DNA of 64,000 nt from Urechidicola croceus. GTDB lineage: Bacteria > Bacteroidota > Bacteroidia > Flavobacteriales > Flavobacteriaceae. A program made the position numbers and the translations under genes. Below the pieces are notes generated by a model that was given only the letters and a program-made list of their open reading frames with translations, was not told where the DNA came from and made no database searches. The first letter of the stretch is position 1. Each line of letters opens with the position of its first letter. The stretch spans positions 1,447,501-1,511,500 of the forward strand of contig NZ_CP017478.1 in NCBI RefSeq assembly GCF_001761325.1. Direction: 5' to 3'. Of the stretch, positions 28,725 through 37,135 are shown piece after piece.

Positions 28725-30908
28725 TTACCTAATAAATAGCATTTCTCTATACTTAATTAACGGCCATAATTCATCATCTATTTGCATTTCTAATTTATCG
28801 CAATGATACCTAATTTCGTCAAAATAAGGCTTTACCTTATTGCAATACATCATTGATTTCTTATTAGAATCTAGTGTTTTATTGGCCTTTTTCCTCTCTT
28901 CAATCATAAAATCAACTTTTGAATTTATCTCTTCAATATGTTTTGAAATATCTTTAATTAATTTTATTTGCTCCTTGGCTTGAATAGTAAATTCTTTACC
29001 AAAAATTTCTTTTAAGCCTTTAACATTTTCAATAAGTGTATTTTGATATTTTATTGCAGTCGGAACAATATGGTTTCTTGCAATATCACCTAAAACTCTA
29101 CTTTCAATTTGAATTCTCAATGTATATTCATCATTTTCAATTTCATATCTAGCTTTTGACTCAATTTCATTCATCACTCCCATTTCTTCAAAAAGCGCTA
29201 TTGTTTTTTCAGATATTTTGGCTTTTAGTGCTTCTGGAGTAGAATTGTTATTACTTAGTTTTCTTTTCTTAGCTTCTTTTTGCCATTCTTCACTATAACT
29301 ATTTCCTTCAAATAAAATATTTTTTGATGATTTTATATATTCTCGGATTACGTTAAAGATTGCATCATCTTTTTTCATATCCTTTTTAATAAGTTTATCT
29401 ACCTCAATTTTAAAATCCTTTAATTGTTTTGCAACTATAGTATTAATTACAGTCATAGGATTAGCACAATTGGCCATTGAACCTACTGCCCTGAATTCAA
29501 ACTTATTTCCTGTAAAAGCAAACGGCGAAGTTCTATTTCTGTCTGTATTATCAAGTAAAATTTCTGGAATTTTCCCTACAACATTCAATTTTAAATCTGT
29601 TTTTTCTTTAGGAGATAATTTTCCCTTTGTTACCGATTCTAATTCTTTTAATACACTTGTTAATTGCTCACCTATAAAGACTGAAATTATAGCAGGAGGG
29701 GCTTCTCCCGCTCCTAATCTATGATCATTTCCTGCGCTAGCTATAGCAGCACGAACCAATTCTTCATTGTCATTTACTGCCTTTATAGTATTTATAAAAA
29801 ATGTTAAAAACTGTAAATTACTCATTGGGGTTTTTCCTGGACTTAACAAGTTCACCCCAGTATCAGTAGAAAGTGACCAATTGTTATGCTTTCCTGATCC
29901 ACTTATTCCTGCAAATGGCTTTTCATGTAATAATACTTTAAAATTATGACGTTTTGCAGTTTTACCCATTATATCCATCAATAGAGAATTATGATCAACC
30001 GCTAAATTGGTTTCTTCAAAAATTGGAGCCAATTCAAATTGATTTGGTGCGACTTCATTATGCCTTGTTTTTAACGGAATTCCAAGAAGCATACATTCTG
30101 TTTCAAGATCACGCATAAATGCCATTGCTCTACTAGGAATCGTTCCAAAATAATGATCATCTAATTGCTGCCCTTTGGCAGATGAGTGCCCTAATAAAGT
30201 TCTTCCTGTTAAAATAATATCAGGTCTAGATGATGCTAAAGCATTGTCAACTAAAAAATATTCTTGCTCCCATCCTAATGATGAATTTACTTTTTTTACA
30301 TTTTTATCAAAAAACTTACAAATTGCAGTTGCAGAATCATCTATTGCGTTTAACGCTCTTAACAGTGGAGTTTTATAATCTAATGCATCACCTTTATATG
30401 AAACAAATATTGTTGGAATACATAAAGTCGTTCCATAAATAAAAGCAGGTGATGTTGGATCCCATGCAGTATACCCCCTCGCTTCAAAAGTATTGCGAAT
30501 ACCTCCATGAGGGAAACTAGAAGCGTCGGGCTCTTGTTGAACCAATTCACTACCAACAAAACGTTCTATTGCATCACCATTTTCTATTATTTCAAAAAAG
30601 GCATCATGTTTTTCTGCTGTAGCACCAGTTAATGGCTGAAACCAATGTGTATAATGTGTTGCTCCTTTGGATAATGCCCATTCTTTCATACCAGCAGCAA
30701 CTTGACTTGCCTCTTTTCTATCAATTTTCGAATTATTATCAATAGCATCTAAAACACTTTTAAATGCCTCTACAGAAAGGTATTGTTGCATTTTAGATTT
30801 GTTAAAAACATTTTCACCAAAAATTTCAGAACGTTTATTTTCATCAATAATCTTAATTGGTTTTCTATTTAAACTTTTTCTTAAAGCAGCAAATCTTAAT
30901 GTTGACAT
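28725..30908 (-). CDS. glnN: Glutamine synthetase type III
   Basis: 727 residues, the size of GSIII and far longer than GSI or GSII. Family-typical blocks: GATHYTHWFQPLTGATAEKHDAF, SFPHGGIRNTFEARGYTAWDPTSP, NQFELAPIFEETN, LLHEKPFAGISGSGKHNNWS and RNRTSPFAFTGNKFEFRAVG. It makes glutamine from glutamate, ammonium and ATP, the step after NirBD. It is divergent from a second, type II enzyme, with two inverted repeats between them. Confidence 0.96.
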   Translation of the reverse strand: MSTLRFAALRKSLNRKPIKIIDENKRSEIFGENVFNKSKMQQYLSVEAFKSVLDAIDNNSKIDRKEASQVAAGMKEWALSKGATHYTHWFQPLTGATAEKHDAFFEIIENGDAIERFVGSELVQQEPDASSFPHGGIRNTFEARGYTAWDPTSPAFIYGTTLCIPTIFVSYKGDALDYKTPLLRALNAIDDSATAICKFFDKNVKKVNSSLGWEQEYFLVDNALASSRPDIILTGRTLLGHSSAKGQQLDDHYFGTIPSRAMAFMRDLETECMLLGIPLKTRHNEVAPNQFELAPIFEETNLAVDHNSLLMDIMGKTAKRHNFKVLLHEKPFAGISGSGKHNNWSLSTDTGVNLLSPGKTPMSNLQFLTFFINTIKAVNDNEELVRAAIASAGNDHRLGAGEAPPAIISVFIGEQLTSVLKELESVTKGKLSPKEKTDLKLNVVGKIPEILLDNTDRNRTSPFAFTGNKFEFRAVGSMANCANPMTVINTIVAKQLKDFKIEVDKLIKKDMKKDDAIFNVIREYIKSSKNILFEGNSYSEEWQKEAKKRKLSNNNSTPEALKAKISEKTIALFEEMGVMNEIESKARYEIENDEYTLRIQIESRVLGDIARNHIVPTAIKYQNTLIENVKGLKEIFGKEFTIQAKEQIKLIKDISKHIEEINSKVDFMIEERKKANKTLDSNKKSMMYCNKVKPYFDEIRYHCDKLEMQIDDELWPLIKYREMLFIR

Positions 30909-30927
30909 GTCGGCACTATTTTTATTG

Positions 30928-30935
30928 CGAAGATA
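30928..30935 (-). promoter_or_regulatory. Possible -7 element of glnN
   Basis: The minus strand reads TATCTTCG (complement of 30928-30935), one base off TAnnTTTG, 20 bases before the glnN ATG. The inverted repeat at 30975-30992 would then lie about 60 bases upstream of the transcription start. Confidence 0.4.
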
Positions 30936-30974
30936 ATTTTTTTTACATTAAAAAATAATATTTTTAAAATTTAA

Positions 30975-30992
30975 CCCCTAAAAAAATAGGGG
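30975..30992. repeat. Inverted repeat CCCCTA-N6-TAGGGG
   Basis: CCCCTA, six A, TAGGGG: a perfect inverted repeat in the glutamine synthetase intergenic region, about 52 bases (five helical turns) from a second similar element. Confidence 0.65.
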
Positions 30993-31026
30993 ATTCATAA
31001 AAATAAATCAGTTTATAATAAATTTA

Positions 31027-31043
31027 CCCCTATTTTTTAGAGG
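31027..31043. repeat. Inverted repeat CCCCTA-N5-TAGAGG
   Basis: CCCCTA, five T, TAGAGG: one mismatch from a perfect repeat. Its centre lies about 40 bases upstream of the start predicted for the type II synthetase gene, the usual place for a class II activator. Confidence 0.6.
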
Positions 31044-31059
31044 TATATTAATTTTGATT

Positions 31060-31067
31060 TATATTTG
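31060..31067 (+). promoter_or_regulatory. -7 element of the type II glutamine synthetase gene
   Basis: TATATTTG followed by C. No TTG is found at the -33 distance, consistent with dependence on an activator at the inverted repeat at 31027-31043. It also rules out translation from the TTG at 31065. Confidence 0.65.
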
Positions 31068-31103
31068 CTTAAATTTCTTAATCATTATTACAAATATTAT
31101 ATT

Positions 31104-32126
31104 ATGGCAAAAATTAAATTAGAATACCTCTGGTTAGATGGTTATAAACCAACGCAAAACCTTAGAAGCAAAACTAAAGTTGAAGAACATGATAATTTCC
31201 AAGGTACATTAGAAGAAATAGGAAATTGGTCTTTTGATGGTTCATCAACAAGACAAGCATCAGGAGGTGCTTCAGATTGTTTACTAAAGCCAGTGGCAAT
31301 CTATCCTGACCCTGCTAGAAGAAATGGATATTTAGTAATGACAGAAGTTTTAAATGCTGATGGTACTCCACACATTTCTAATGGAAGAGCAACTATTGAA
31401 GATGATGATAATGATTTCTGGTTCGGTTTTGAGCAAGAATATTTTATAATGGACACAAAAACCCAATTACCTTTAGGTTTTCCTGTTGGTGGTTATCCTG
31501 CTCCTCAAGGAATGTATTACTGCTCTGTAGGTGGTAAAAATACTCATGGTAGACTTTTAGTTGAAGAGCATGCTAATTTGTGTATTGATGCTGGATTAAA
31601 TTTTGAAGGAATAAATCAAGAAGTTGCTTCTGGTCAGTGGGAATTTCAATTATTTGCAAAAGGAGCTAAAAAAGCAGGAGATGAGATTTGGGTTGCTCGT
31701 TATTTACTAGATAGATTAACTGAAAAATACGGATATTACATTGAATACCACCCAAAACCATTAGGTAAAGATATGGATTGGAATGGCTCTGGTATGCACG
31801 CTAACTTCTCTAACACAACTTTAAGAACTTGTGGTTCTAAAGAAACTTATGAGAAAATATGTGAGGCATTCCGCCCAGTAGTTAAAGAACATATTGCTGT
31901 TTACGGAGAGTTTAACGACCAACGTTTAACTGGTTTACACGAAACTGCAGCTATTACTGATTTCTCTTATGGTGTATCTGACCGTGGAGCATCAATAAGA
32001 ATTCCAATCATTACTGTCGAAAAAGGCTGGAAAGGTTGGTTAGAAGACAGAAGACCTGCTTCTAATGGAGATCCATACAAAATTGCCGGTAGAATTATAA
32101 AAACAGTAAAATCTGCAAAAATATAA
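31104..32126 (+). CDS. Glutamine synthetase type II (eukaryote-like)
   Basis: 340 residues from the ATG at 31104; longer readings start inside the promoter. GSII hallmarks: KLEYLWLDGYKPTQNLRSKT, WSFDGSSTRQA, FGFEQEYFIMD, GGKNTHGR, WNGSGMHANFS and GVSDRGASIRIP. It lacks the adenylylation loop typical of GSI. Its role overlaps with GlnN next to it. A terminator follows 24 bases later. Confidence 0.95.
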   Translation: MAKIKLEYLWLDGYKPTQNLRSKTKVEEHDNFQGTLEEIGNWSFDGSSTRQASGGASDCLLKPVAIYPDPARRNGYLVMTEVLNADGTPHISNGRATIEDDDNDFWFGFEQEYFIMDTKTQLPLGFPVGGYPAPQGMYYCSVGGKNTHGRLLVEEHANLCIDAGLNFEGINQEVASGQWEFQLFAKGAKKAGDEIWVARYLLDRLTEKYGYYIEYHPKPLGKDMDWNGSGMHANFSNTTLRTCGSKETYEKICEAFRPVVKEHIAVYGEFNDQRLTGLHETAAITDFSYGVSDRGASIRIPIITVEKGWKGWLEDRRPASNGDPYKIAGRIIKTVKSAKI

Positions 32127-32149
32127 ATCTATCTGATTTGTTTATAATT

Positions 32150-32182
32150 AAAAAGGAGACTTCGAATGAAGTCTCCTTTTTT
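32150..32182 (+). terminator. Terminator after type II glutamine synthetase
   Basis: Stem AAAAAGGAGACTTC / GAAGTCTCCTTTTT around a GAAT loop, ending in T-run; also usable from the other side by the convergent antiporter gene. Confidence 0.88.
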
Positions 32183-32205
32183 ATTCATCATTATTTTATA
32201 GTAGT

Positions 32206-33141
32206 CTATCCAATCATTTTATAAATAAAAATCACATAGCACGTTAAAAGTATCAATCCATCTCTCCAACCCAATCTCATTTTTGAAGGAATAAATACCA
32301 AAGGAAAAACTAATATTGCAAAACCTAACATCCAATAAATATCACTTGTCAATAATCCTTGGTCAACAACTTTAATTGGTGTAACCATTGAAGTAATACC
32401 TAAAACTGCTAAAATATTAAACACATTTGACCCTAATAAATTACCTAAAGAAATGGCTTTCTCTTTTTTAAGAACTGCAATGATTGATGCCGCTAGTTCA
32501 GGGATACTTGTTCCTACAGATATAATTGTAATACCAATAATTCGCTCACTTACTCCAAATTTTTCAGCCAAGTTTACAGCACCTTCAATTAACAATTCTG
32601 ATCCGCCCCATAATGCAACACCTCCTAAAACAAGAAATAATAAATTCTTATATAAAGGCAATTCTTCATCATCTTCAGGCCTTTCATCAATCACAGCTGG
32701 CTTTTGGAATTTTAATAAATAAATTAAAAATATAATTAAAAAAGTAAATAGTACGATTCCTTCATACTGAACAATTTGCCCATCAATTGTAACGAAAAAA
32801 TATAGCAGTATTGATGATATCATCATAACCGGCCAATCGGTTTTATAAAAACTTTTCTCAATAGTAATTGTAGATAAAATTATTGTAATTCCTAGAACTA
32901 ATCCAAGATTTGCAATATTAGAACCTATTACATTTCCTAAAGCAAGATCGGCATGACCTTCTAAAGCTGATTTTAAACTTACAATTAATTCAGGCGCAGA
33001 TGTTGCAAATGAAACAACGGTCATTCCAATTACAATTTTTGGAATTTTTAATCTTAATGAAAAACCAACCGCTGCTTTTAACAACCAATTACCTCCTAAT
33101 ATTAATAAAACAAGACCTATAATTATATAAACAAAATTCAT
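32206..33141 (-). CDS. Calcium/sodium antiporter, CaCA family (YrbG-like)
   Basis: 311 residues with about 10 membrane helices and the two inverted alpha repeats of the family: GNVIGSNIANLGLVLG in the first half and GNLLGSNVFNILAVLG in the second. An acidic cytoplasmic loop (DERPEDDEELP) separates the halves. It should exchange Ca2+ for Na+ (or K+) across the inner membrane. It is transcribed alone. Confidence 0.93.
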   Translation of the reverse strand: MNFVYIIIGLVLLILGGNWLLKAAVGFSLRLKIPKIVIGMTVVSFATSAPELIVSLKSALEGHADLALGNVIGSNIANLGLVLGITIILSTITIEKSFYKTDWPVMMISSILLYFFVTIDGQIVQYEGIVLFTFLIIFLIYLLKFQKPAVIDERPEDDEELPLYKNLLFLVLGGVALWGGSELLIEGAVNLAEKFGVSERIIGITIISVGTSIPELAASIIAVLKKEKAISLGNLLGSNVFNILAVLGITSMVTPIKVVDQGLLTSDIYWMLGFAILVFPLVFIPSKMRLGWRDGLILLTCYVIFIYKMIG

Positions 33142-33223
33142 TACTTAAAGTTTTGCACAAATATAACTGAATTATATTCTCACCCATTATTTACTTAATT
33201 TTTTGTTAAAACTATTTTTTTAG

Positions 33224-33254
33224 TTGTATAACTACAGAAATAGTTATAGATTTG
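33224..33254 (+). promoter_or_regulatory. blaI promoter with BlaI-type operator filling the spacer
   Basis: TTG (33224-33226), a 20-base spacer, then TAGATTTG (33247-33254). The spacer and the first two bases of the -7 element are occupied by the inverted repeat TATAACTA-N6-TAGTTATA (33227-33248). This placement would let BlaI block RNA polymerase directly. Confidence 0.8.
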
Positions 33255-33276
33255 AAACTGAAAAAAATCATTTAAA

Positions 33277-33633
33277 ATGAAAAAATTAACAACTAAAGAA
33301 GAAGAAATAATGCAAGTTTTATGGAAACTTGAAAATGCCTTTGTAAAAGAAATCATTGAACATTTACCAGAAAAATCACATTACAATACTATATCTACTA
33401 CTATTAGAAAAATGGAAGATAAAGGCTTTGTAAAATACATTGCTTACGGTAAAACACATCAGTACTACCCTGCTATTTCAAAAGAAGAATATCGAAAAAA
33501 ATTTATTGGAAACACTATTAAAAATTATTTTGAAAACTCATATTCTAATGTAGTTTCATTTCTAGCTAAAGAAGAAAAAATAAGTGCTGATGAATTAAGA
33601 GAGATTATAAAATTGATTGAAAATAAAAAATAG
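33277..33633 (+). CDS. BlaI/MecI/CopY-family repressor
   Basis: 118 residues, all of it the winged-helix plus dimerisation fold (KLTTKEEEIMQVLWKLENAFVKEII, SHYNTISTTIRKMEDKGFV). It pairs with the membrane metallopeptidase gene that starts 6 bases later. An inverted repeat embedded in its own promoter points to autorepression, relieved when the BlaR1-type partner is triggered. Confidence 0.93.
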   Translation: MKKLTTKEEEIMQVLWKLENAFVKEIIEHLPEKSHYNTISTTIRKMEDKGFVKYIAYGKTHQYYPAISKEEYRKKFIGNTIKNYFENSYSNVVSFLAKEEKISADELREIIKLIENKK

Positions 33634-33638
33634 CGACT

Positions 33639-35267
33639 ATGGAATATTTATTAAAATCATCTGCAATCATTTTACTCTTTTATGGATTCTATAAAATAGT
33701 ACTTGAACGTGAAACATTTTTTCAAGCCAATAGATTCTTCTTAATAATAGGTATTTTAACTTCTATTTTAACTCCATTAATTGTGATTCCAATTTATACA
33801 GAAACTAGTATAGATCCTATAGAATTTATTAATTCAACTACCGTAAATCAAACAACAATTGAAGAAAATTCTATAAATTGGTTAACGATTCTAAAATATA
33901 TCTATTTATCGGGAATAATCTTTTTTTCAATTAAATTTTGCTTAAACATTCTATCTCTTATAAAATTATTTTTGAATCATAAAATTTCAAAAATTGATAA
34001 CTATTTTCAAATTGAGACAACCTCTAACATCTCTCCGTTTTCATTTTTTAACATCATTTTTTACAACCCGAATCAATTTAGTAAAAAAGAGTTAACCCAG
34101 ATAATCATACATGAAAAAGTTCATGTATTTCAACTCCACTCGATTGATATTTTACTTAGTCAATTAGCAAGTATTTTACTTTGGTTCAACCCCACCATAT
34201 GGCTTTATAAACGTGAAATCGTACAAAATTTAGAATTTATAGCAGATGATAAAACACAACAAAAAACGGTATGTAAGCGAACTTATCAGCATCTTCTATT
34301 AAAAACAAGTTTACCAAATAATAAATTAATATTAACTAACAATTTTTACAATTCATTAATCAAAAAAAGAATTATTATGTTACACAAAACAAAATCTAAC
34401 AGTAAAAATCAATGGAAACTCCCTTTAATAATCCCTTTTATTATTGCATTTATTATGATTTTTAATACTAAAATAATTGCACAATCCACTCCAAAAGTTG
34501 TAACTCTAGAAAAAGATATTGAAGCCTATTTGATTACAAAAAATTCAAAAGATGAAGATTTAGATCTAATAAAAAAGGAATCGAATAAAAAAGGAATAAC
34601 AATTAGTATTAAGGGAGTTAAAAGAAATAACAATAATGAGATTACATCAATAAAAATAAATGTAAAATCAAAAAATTCTTCAGCAAATTATAATACAAGT
34701 TCAAATGAAACAATCAAACCAATCAAAATTTCTTATGAAGACAATGGAAATAATATTTCAATTGGAAATTCTGATATTCAATTTGATGACAATTCCGATA
34801 TTACTATTCATAAAGATGGATCAAAAAAAATTGTGTTTATATCAAAAAATGGTGAAAAAGAACATATAGATATTGATAGTGACAATTTAGATAATTATAT
34901 ATTTATTTCAGATGATGGAACGAAAAAACTTCACAAAAAAGTTGAAATAATTAAAAAAGATAATAATGTACAAATTATTAACGATAATGATAATGACGAG
35001 AATGAATTAATAGAAGTAATCGTTTTAGATGAAGAAGAATCATTAAATAACAGCACAACTAAAAAGAAGAATGTTAAAATAATTCAAACTGATAAAGGAA
35101 AAGAGCCTTTATATATAATTGATGGAAAAGAATCTACAAGAGAAGAAATGGAAAGTTTAGGAACTGATAAAATTGAATCAGTAAATATATTAAAAGACAA
35201 AAGTGCCATTGAGAAATATGGTTTAAGAGCAAAAGATGGAGTTGTAGAAATAAAAATCAAAAAATAA
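33639..35267 (+). CDS. BlaR1/M56 membrane metallopeptidase with TonB-plug-like tail
   Basis: 542 residues. N-terminal membrane helices (about 5-25, 35-55, 85-110) surround the M56 zinc protease site HEKVH with a later Glu in NLEFIADD. Another membrane helix follows near residue 260 (LPLIIPFIIAFIMIF). The extracytoplasmic part is an acidic, Asn/Asp-rich stretch and then a C-terminal block (PLYIIDGKESTREEMESLGTDKIE...GLRAKDGVVEIKIK) resembling a TonB-receptor plug. There is no penicillin-binding sensor domain, so beta-lactams are probably not the signal. It likely cleaves or controls the cleavage of the BlaI repressor upstream. Confidence 0.88.
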   Translation: MEYLLKSSAIILLFYGFYKIVLERETFFQANRFFLIIGILTSILTPLIVIPIYTETSIDPIEFINSTTVNQTTIEENSINWLTILKYIYLSGIIFFSIKFCLNILSLIKLFLNHKISKIDNYFQIETTSNISPFSFFNIIFYNPNQFSKKELTQIIIHEKVHVFQLHSIDILLSQLASILLWFNPTIWLYKREIVQNLEFIADDKTQQKTVCKRTYQHLLLKTSLPNNKLILTNNFYNSLIKKRIIMLHKTKSNSKNQWKLPLIIPFIIAFIMIFNTKIIAQSTPKVVTLEKDIEAYLITKNSKDEDLDLIKKESNKKGITISIKGVKRNNNNEITSIKINVKSKNSSANYNTSSNETIKPIKISYEDNGNNISIGNSDIQFDDNSDITIHKDGSKKIVFISKNGEKEHIDIDSDNLDNYIFISDDGTKKLHKKVEIIKKDNNVQIINDNDNDENELIEVIVLDEEESLNNSTTKKKNVKIIQTDKGKEPLYIIDGKESTREEMESLGTDKIESVNILKDKSAIEKYGLRAKDGVVEIKIKK

Positions 35268-35299
35268 CTACCCATTACTTTTAATTATTTGGATTTAAA

Positions 35300-35340
35300 C
35301 AATCAAGAATAATATTATTCTTGATTGTTTTTTTATTTTT
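35300..35340 (+). terminator. Terminator of the blaI-blaR1 operon (overlaps next promoter)
   Basis: Perfect inverted repeat CAATCAAGAATAAT and its complement (35300-35327), followed by a 13-base T-rich run. The right arm contains TTG (35321-35323), which also serves as the -33 element of the next gene. Confidence 0.88.
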
Positions 35341-35350
35341 TCTACATTTG
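35321..35350 (+). promoter_or_regulatory. Promoter of the 49-residue protein, embedded in a terminator
   Basis: TTG at 35321-35323, a 19-base spacer and TACATTTG at 35343-35350. The ATG begins only 5 bases after the -7 element, so the transcript should be leaderless or nearly so. Confidence 0.65.
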
Positions 35351-35354
35351 AGAA

Positions 35355-35504
35355 ATGAAAACAACACTCTTTAAATACCTTGCTATTGCTAATAAAAAAC
35401 TCCTCCCCTCTTTCTCAAAAAAACAATTAGATATGAGTAAAGCAAAAAAATGGCAAATGATTATTATTGGCTGGAGATATTTTGTTACTAAAAATAGTTT
35501 GTAA
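35355..35504 (+). CDS. Small basic conserved-looking protein, 49 residues
   Basis: Sequence starts MKTTLFKYLAIANKKLLPSF and ends GWRYFVTKNSL, with about 11 Lys/Arg. I recall similar 45-60-residue proteins of flavobacteria, sometimes mislabelled SsrA-binding protein, but cannot verify this. Support for being real: an excellent promoter, a sensible composition and the tight fit between a terminator and the tRNA promoter, which overlaps its stop codon region. Function unknown. Confidence 0.68.
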   Translation: MKTTLFKYLAIANKKLLPSFSKKQLDMSKAKKWQMIIIGWRYFVTKNSL

Positions 35505-35527
35505 TTTTATAAAAGTTACTATATTTG
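35499..35527 (+). promoter_or_regulatory. tRNA-Arg promoter
   Basis: TTG (35499-35501), an 18-base spacer and TATATTTG (35520-35527) followed by C. The -33 element overlaps the last codons of the 49-residue protein. Confidence 0.75.
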
Positions 35528-35539
35528 CACCCTCAAAAT

Positions 35540-35613
35540 GGCCTCGTGGCGCAACTGAATAGCGCATCTGATTACGGCTCAGAAGGTTATAGGTTTGAAT
35601 CCTATCGAGGTCA
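35540..35613 (+). tRNA. tRNA-Arg (anticodon ACG)
   Basis: Complete cloverleaf: 7-bp acceptor stem (GGCCTCG with CGAGGTC, one G-U), D stem GCGC/GCGC, anticodon stem TCTGA/TCAGA with loop TTACGGC giving anticodon ACG, T stem ATAGG/CCTAT with loop TTTGAAT, discriminator A. CCA is not encoded. Reads CGN codons after A34-to-inosine editing. Confidence 0.96.
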
Positions 35614-35620
35614 CAATAAA

Positions 35621-35650
35621 AAAAACCCTACATATAGTAGGGTTTTTATT
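35621..35650 (+). terminator. Terminator after tRNA-Arg
   Basis: Stem AAACCCTAC/GTAGGGTTT with a short AT loop, A-run before and T-run after, so it works for the tRNA and possibly for transcripts arriving from the minus strand. Confidence 0.85.
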
Positions 35651-35716
35651 TCTATATATTTTTTTATCTACTTTACACTAATAGATGAAATACTCTTTTA
35701 CCTAATTTTTAATATT

Positions 35717-37135
35717 TTAAGCAACTATTTTAGAAATCATTCCTTTAAAAACAAACCAATGAAAAGGAGTTACAGTATACCAATACAGCCTACCTGCAAG
35801 CCCTTTTGGCCTAAAAGTTGCTGTTTGAAATAATATACCGTTTTCAATTTTAAACTCTAGCCAAGCCTCTCCAGGCAATTTCATTTCGGCATATAGCAAT
35901 AACTTTTTCTTGTCTTTATCAGCATAAATAACACGCCAAAAATCTAATGAATCTCCAACATTTAAGTTCGTTATATGTGTTCTTCCTCTTCGTAAACCAA
36001 TTCCACCCATCGCTTTATCCATAAATCCACGAATCTTCCACAAAAAATCTCCATAATACCAGCCATTTTTTCCACCAATTGAAAATATTTTATCAAGCGT
36101 TTTATTTAAATCAGTTACAGGGCGTTGTTTCTTATCAGTAAAACATCCATAAGTTGGAACATTTACATATTTGTGTGCTTTATTTCTTAATCTTCCACTA
36201 ACAAAAGAATCTTTCCAACTAGAAATGATACTATTTTGCTCAATTTTTTCAAATGCTAATGATACAGCCTTAGAATAAGAAATAGGGTGAACATTTAATA
36301 ATTGATTTATTTGACTTGGCTTACCAATAATTTCTATCCCCATACTATTGACTAGTGACGAAGCCAATTTATAAGAAGTAGAAGTCACAAAATATAACCA
36401 ATAAGAAGACAGTTTTGGCGTCATTATAGGTACAGTTATAATCGTCCGTTTTAACTGTCTGATTTTTGAAAACTCTAACAACATTTCTTTATAAGTCAAT
36501 ATTTCTGGACCAAAAATATCATACGAAGTGTTGAATAACTTATTATTTCCTGCTGCCTTTGATAAAAATGATAAAACATCTCTAATAGCAATAGGTTGTG
36601 TTTTGGTATGCAACCATTTAGGAGCAATCATTATGGGTAGTTTTTCTACCAAATCTCTAATTATTTCAAAAGAAGAACTTCCTGAACCTACAATAATTCC
36701 TGCTTTAAATACTGTTAAAGCATACTTGTCCGATTTTAAAGCATCTTCTACATTTTTGCGCGATAGTAAATGTTTAGACAATTTGGTGTCATTGGTAATT
36801 CCACTAAGATAAATAACTTGTTCTGCATCTGTTTGTTCAATACATTTCCTGAAATTTTCTGCACATAATTTTTCTAATTCATGAAATTTAGTTGCAGAAT
36901 TTGACATAGAATGGATTAAATAATAAGCAACATCTATTCTTTTTGGAATATTAGAGAGTGTTTCTTCTTTTAAAAAATCGGTTTCAACAATCGTTATGTT
37001 TTCCTCTTCTTTATAACTACTAAAAATTCTAGATGCATCCCTAACTGCACATACCACTTCATGTCCTTCATTTAGTAGTATAGGAATTAAACGTTTACCT
37101 ATATATCCTGTTGCACCAGTTATTAATATTCTCAT
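35717..37135 (-). CDS. NAD(P)-dependent SDR/epimerase with C-terminal DUF2867 domain
   Basis: 472 residues. N-terminal Rossmann fold (ILITGATGYIGKRLIPIL) of the atypical SDR type, with YLSGIT and FKAGIIVGSGS marking the nucleotide and substrate region. From about residue 330 comes a DUF2867-like domain (YGDFLWKIRGFMDKAMGGIG, RGRTHITNLNVGD, GLAGRLYWYTVTPFHWFVF). Last gene of a minus-strand operon with flavin reductase and UbiB-like kinase, linked by ATGA overlaps. The substrate is unknown. Confidence 0.87.
   Translation of the reverse strand: MRILITGATGYIGKRLIPILLNEGHEVVCAVRDASRIFSSYKEEENITIVETDFLKEETLSNIPKRIDVAYYLIHSMSNSATKFHELEKLCAENFRKCIEQTDAEQVIYLSGITNDTKLSKHLLSRKNVEDALKSDKYALTVFKAGIIVGSGSSSFEIIRDLVEKLPIMIAPKWLHTKTQPIAIRDVLSFLSKAAGNNKLFNTSYDIFGPEILTYKEMLLEFSKIRQLKRTIITVPIMTPKLSSYWLYFVTSTSYKLASSLVNSMGIEIIGKPSQINQLLNVHPISYSKAVSLAFEKIEQNSIISSWKDSFVSGRLRNKAHKYVNVPTYGCFTDKKQRPVTDLNKTLDKIFSIGGKNGWYYGDFLWKIRGFMDKAMGGIGLRRGRTHITNLNVGDSLDFWRVIYADKDKKKLLLYAEMKLPGEAWLEFKIENGILFQTATFRPKGLAGRLYWYTVTPFHWFVFKGMISKIVA

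Noticed and set aside
31065-31103. N-terminal extension of the type II glutamine synthetase
   Set aside because: It would begin at a TTG inside TATATTTG; family members start at MAKIKLEYLW-like sequences.
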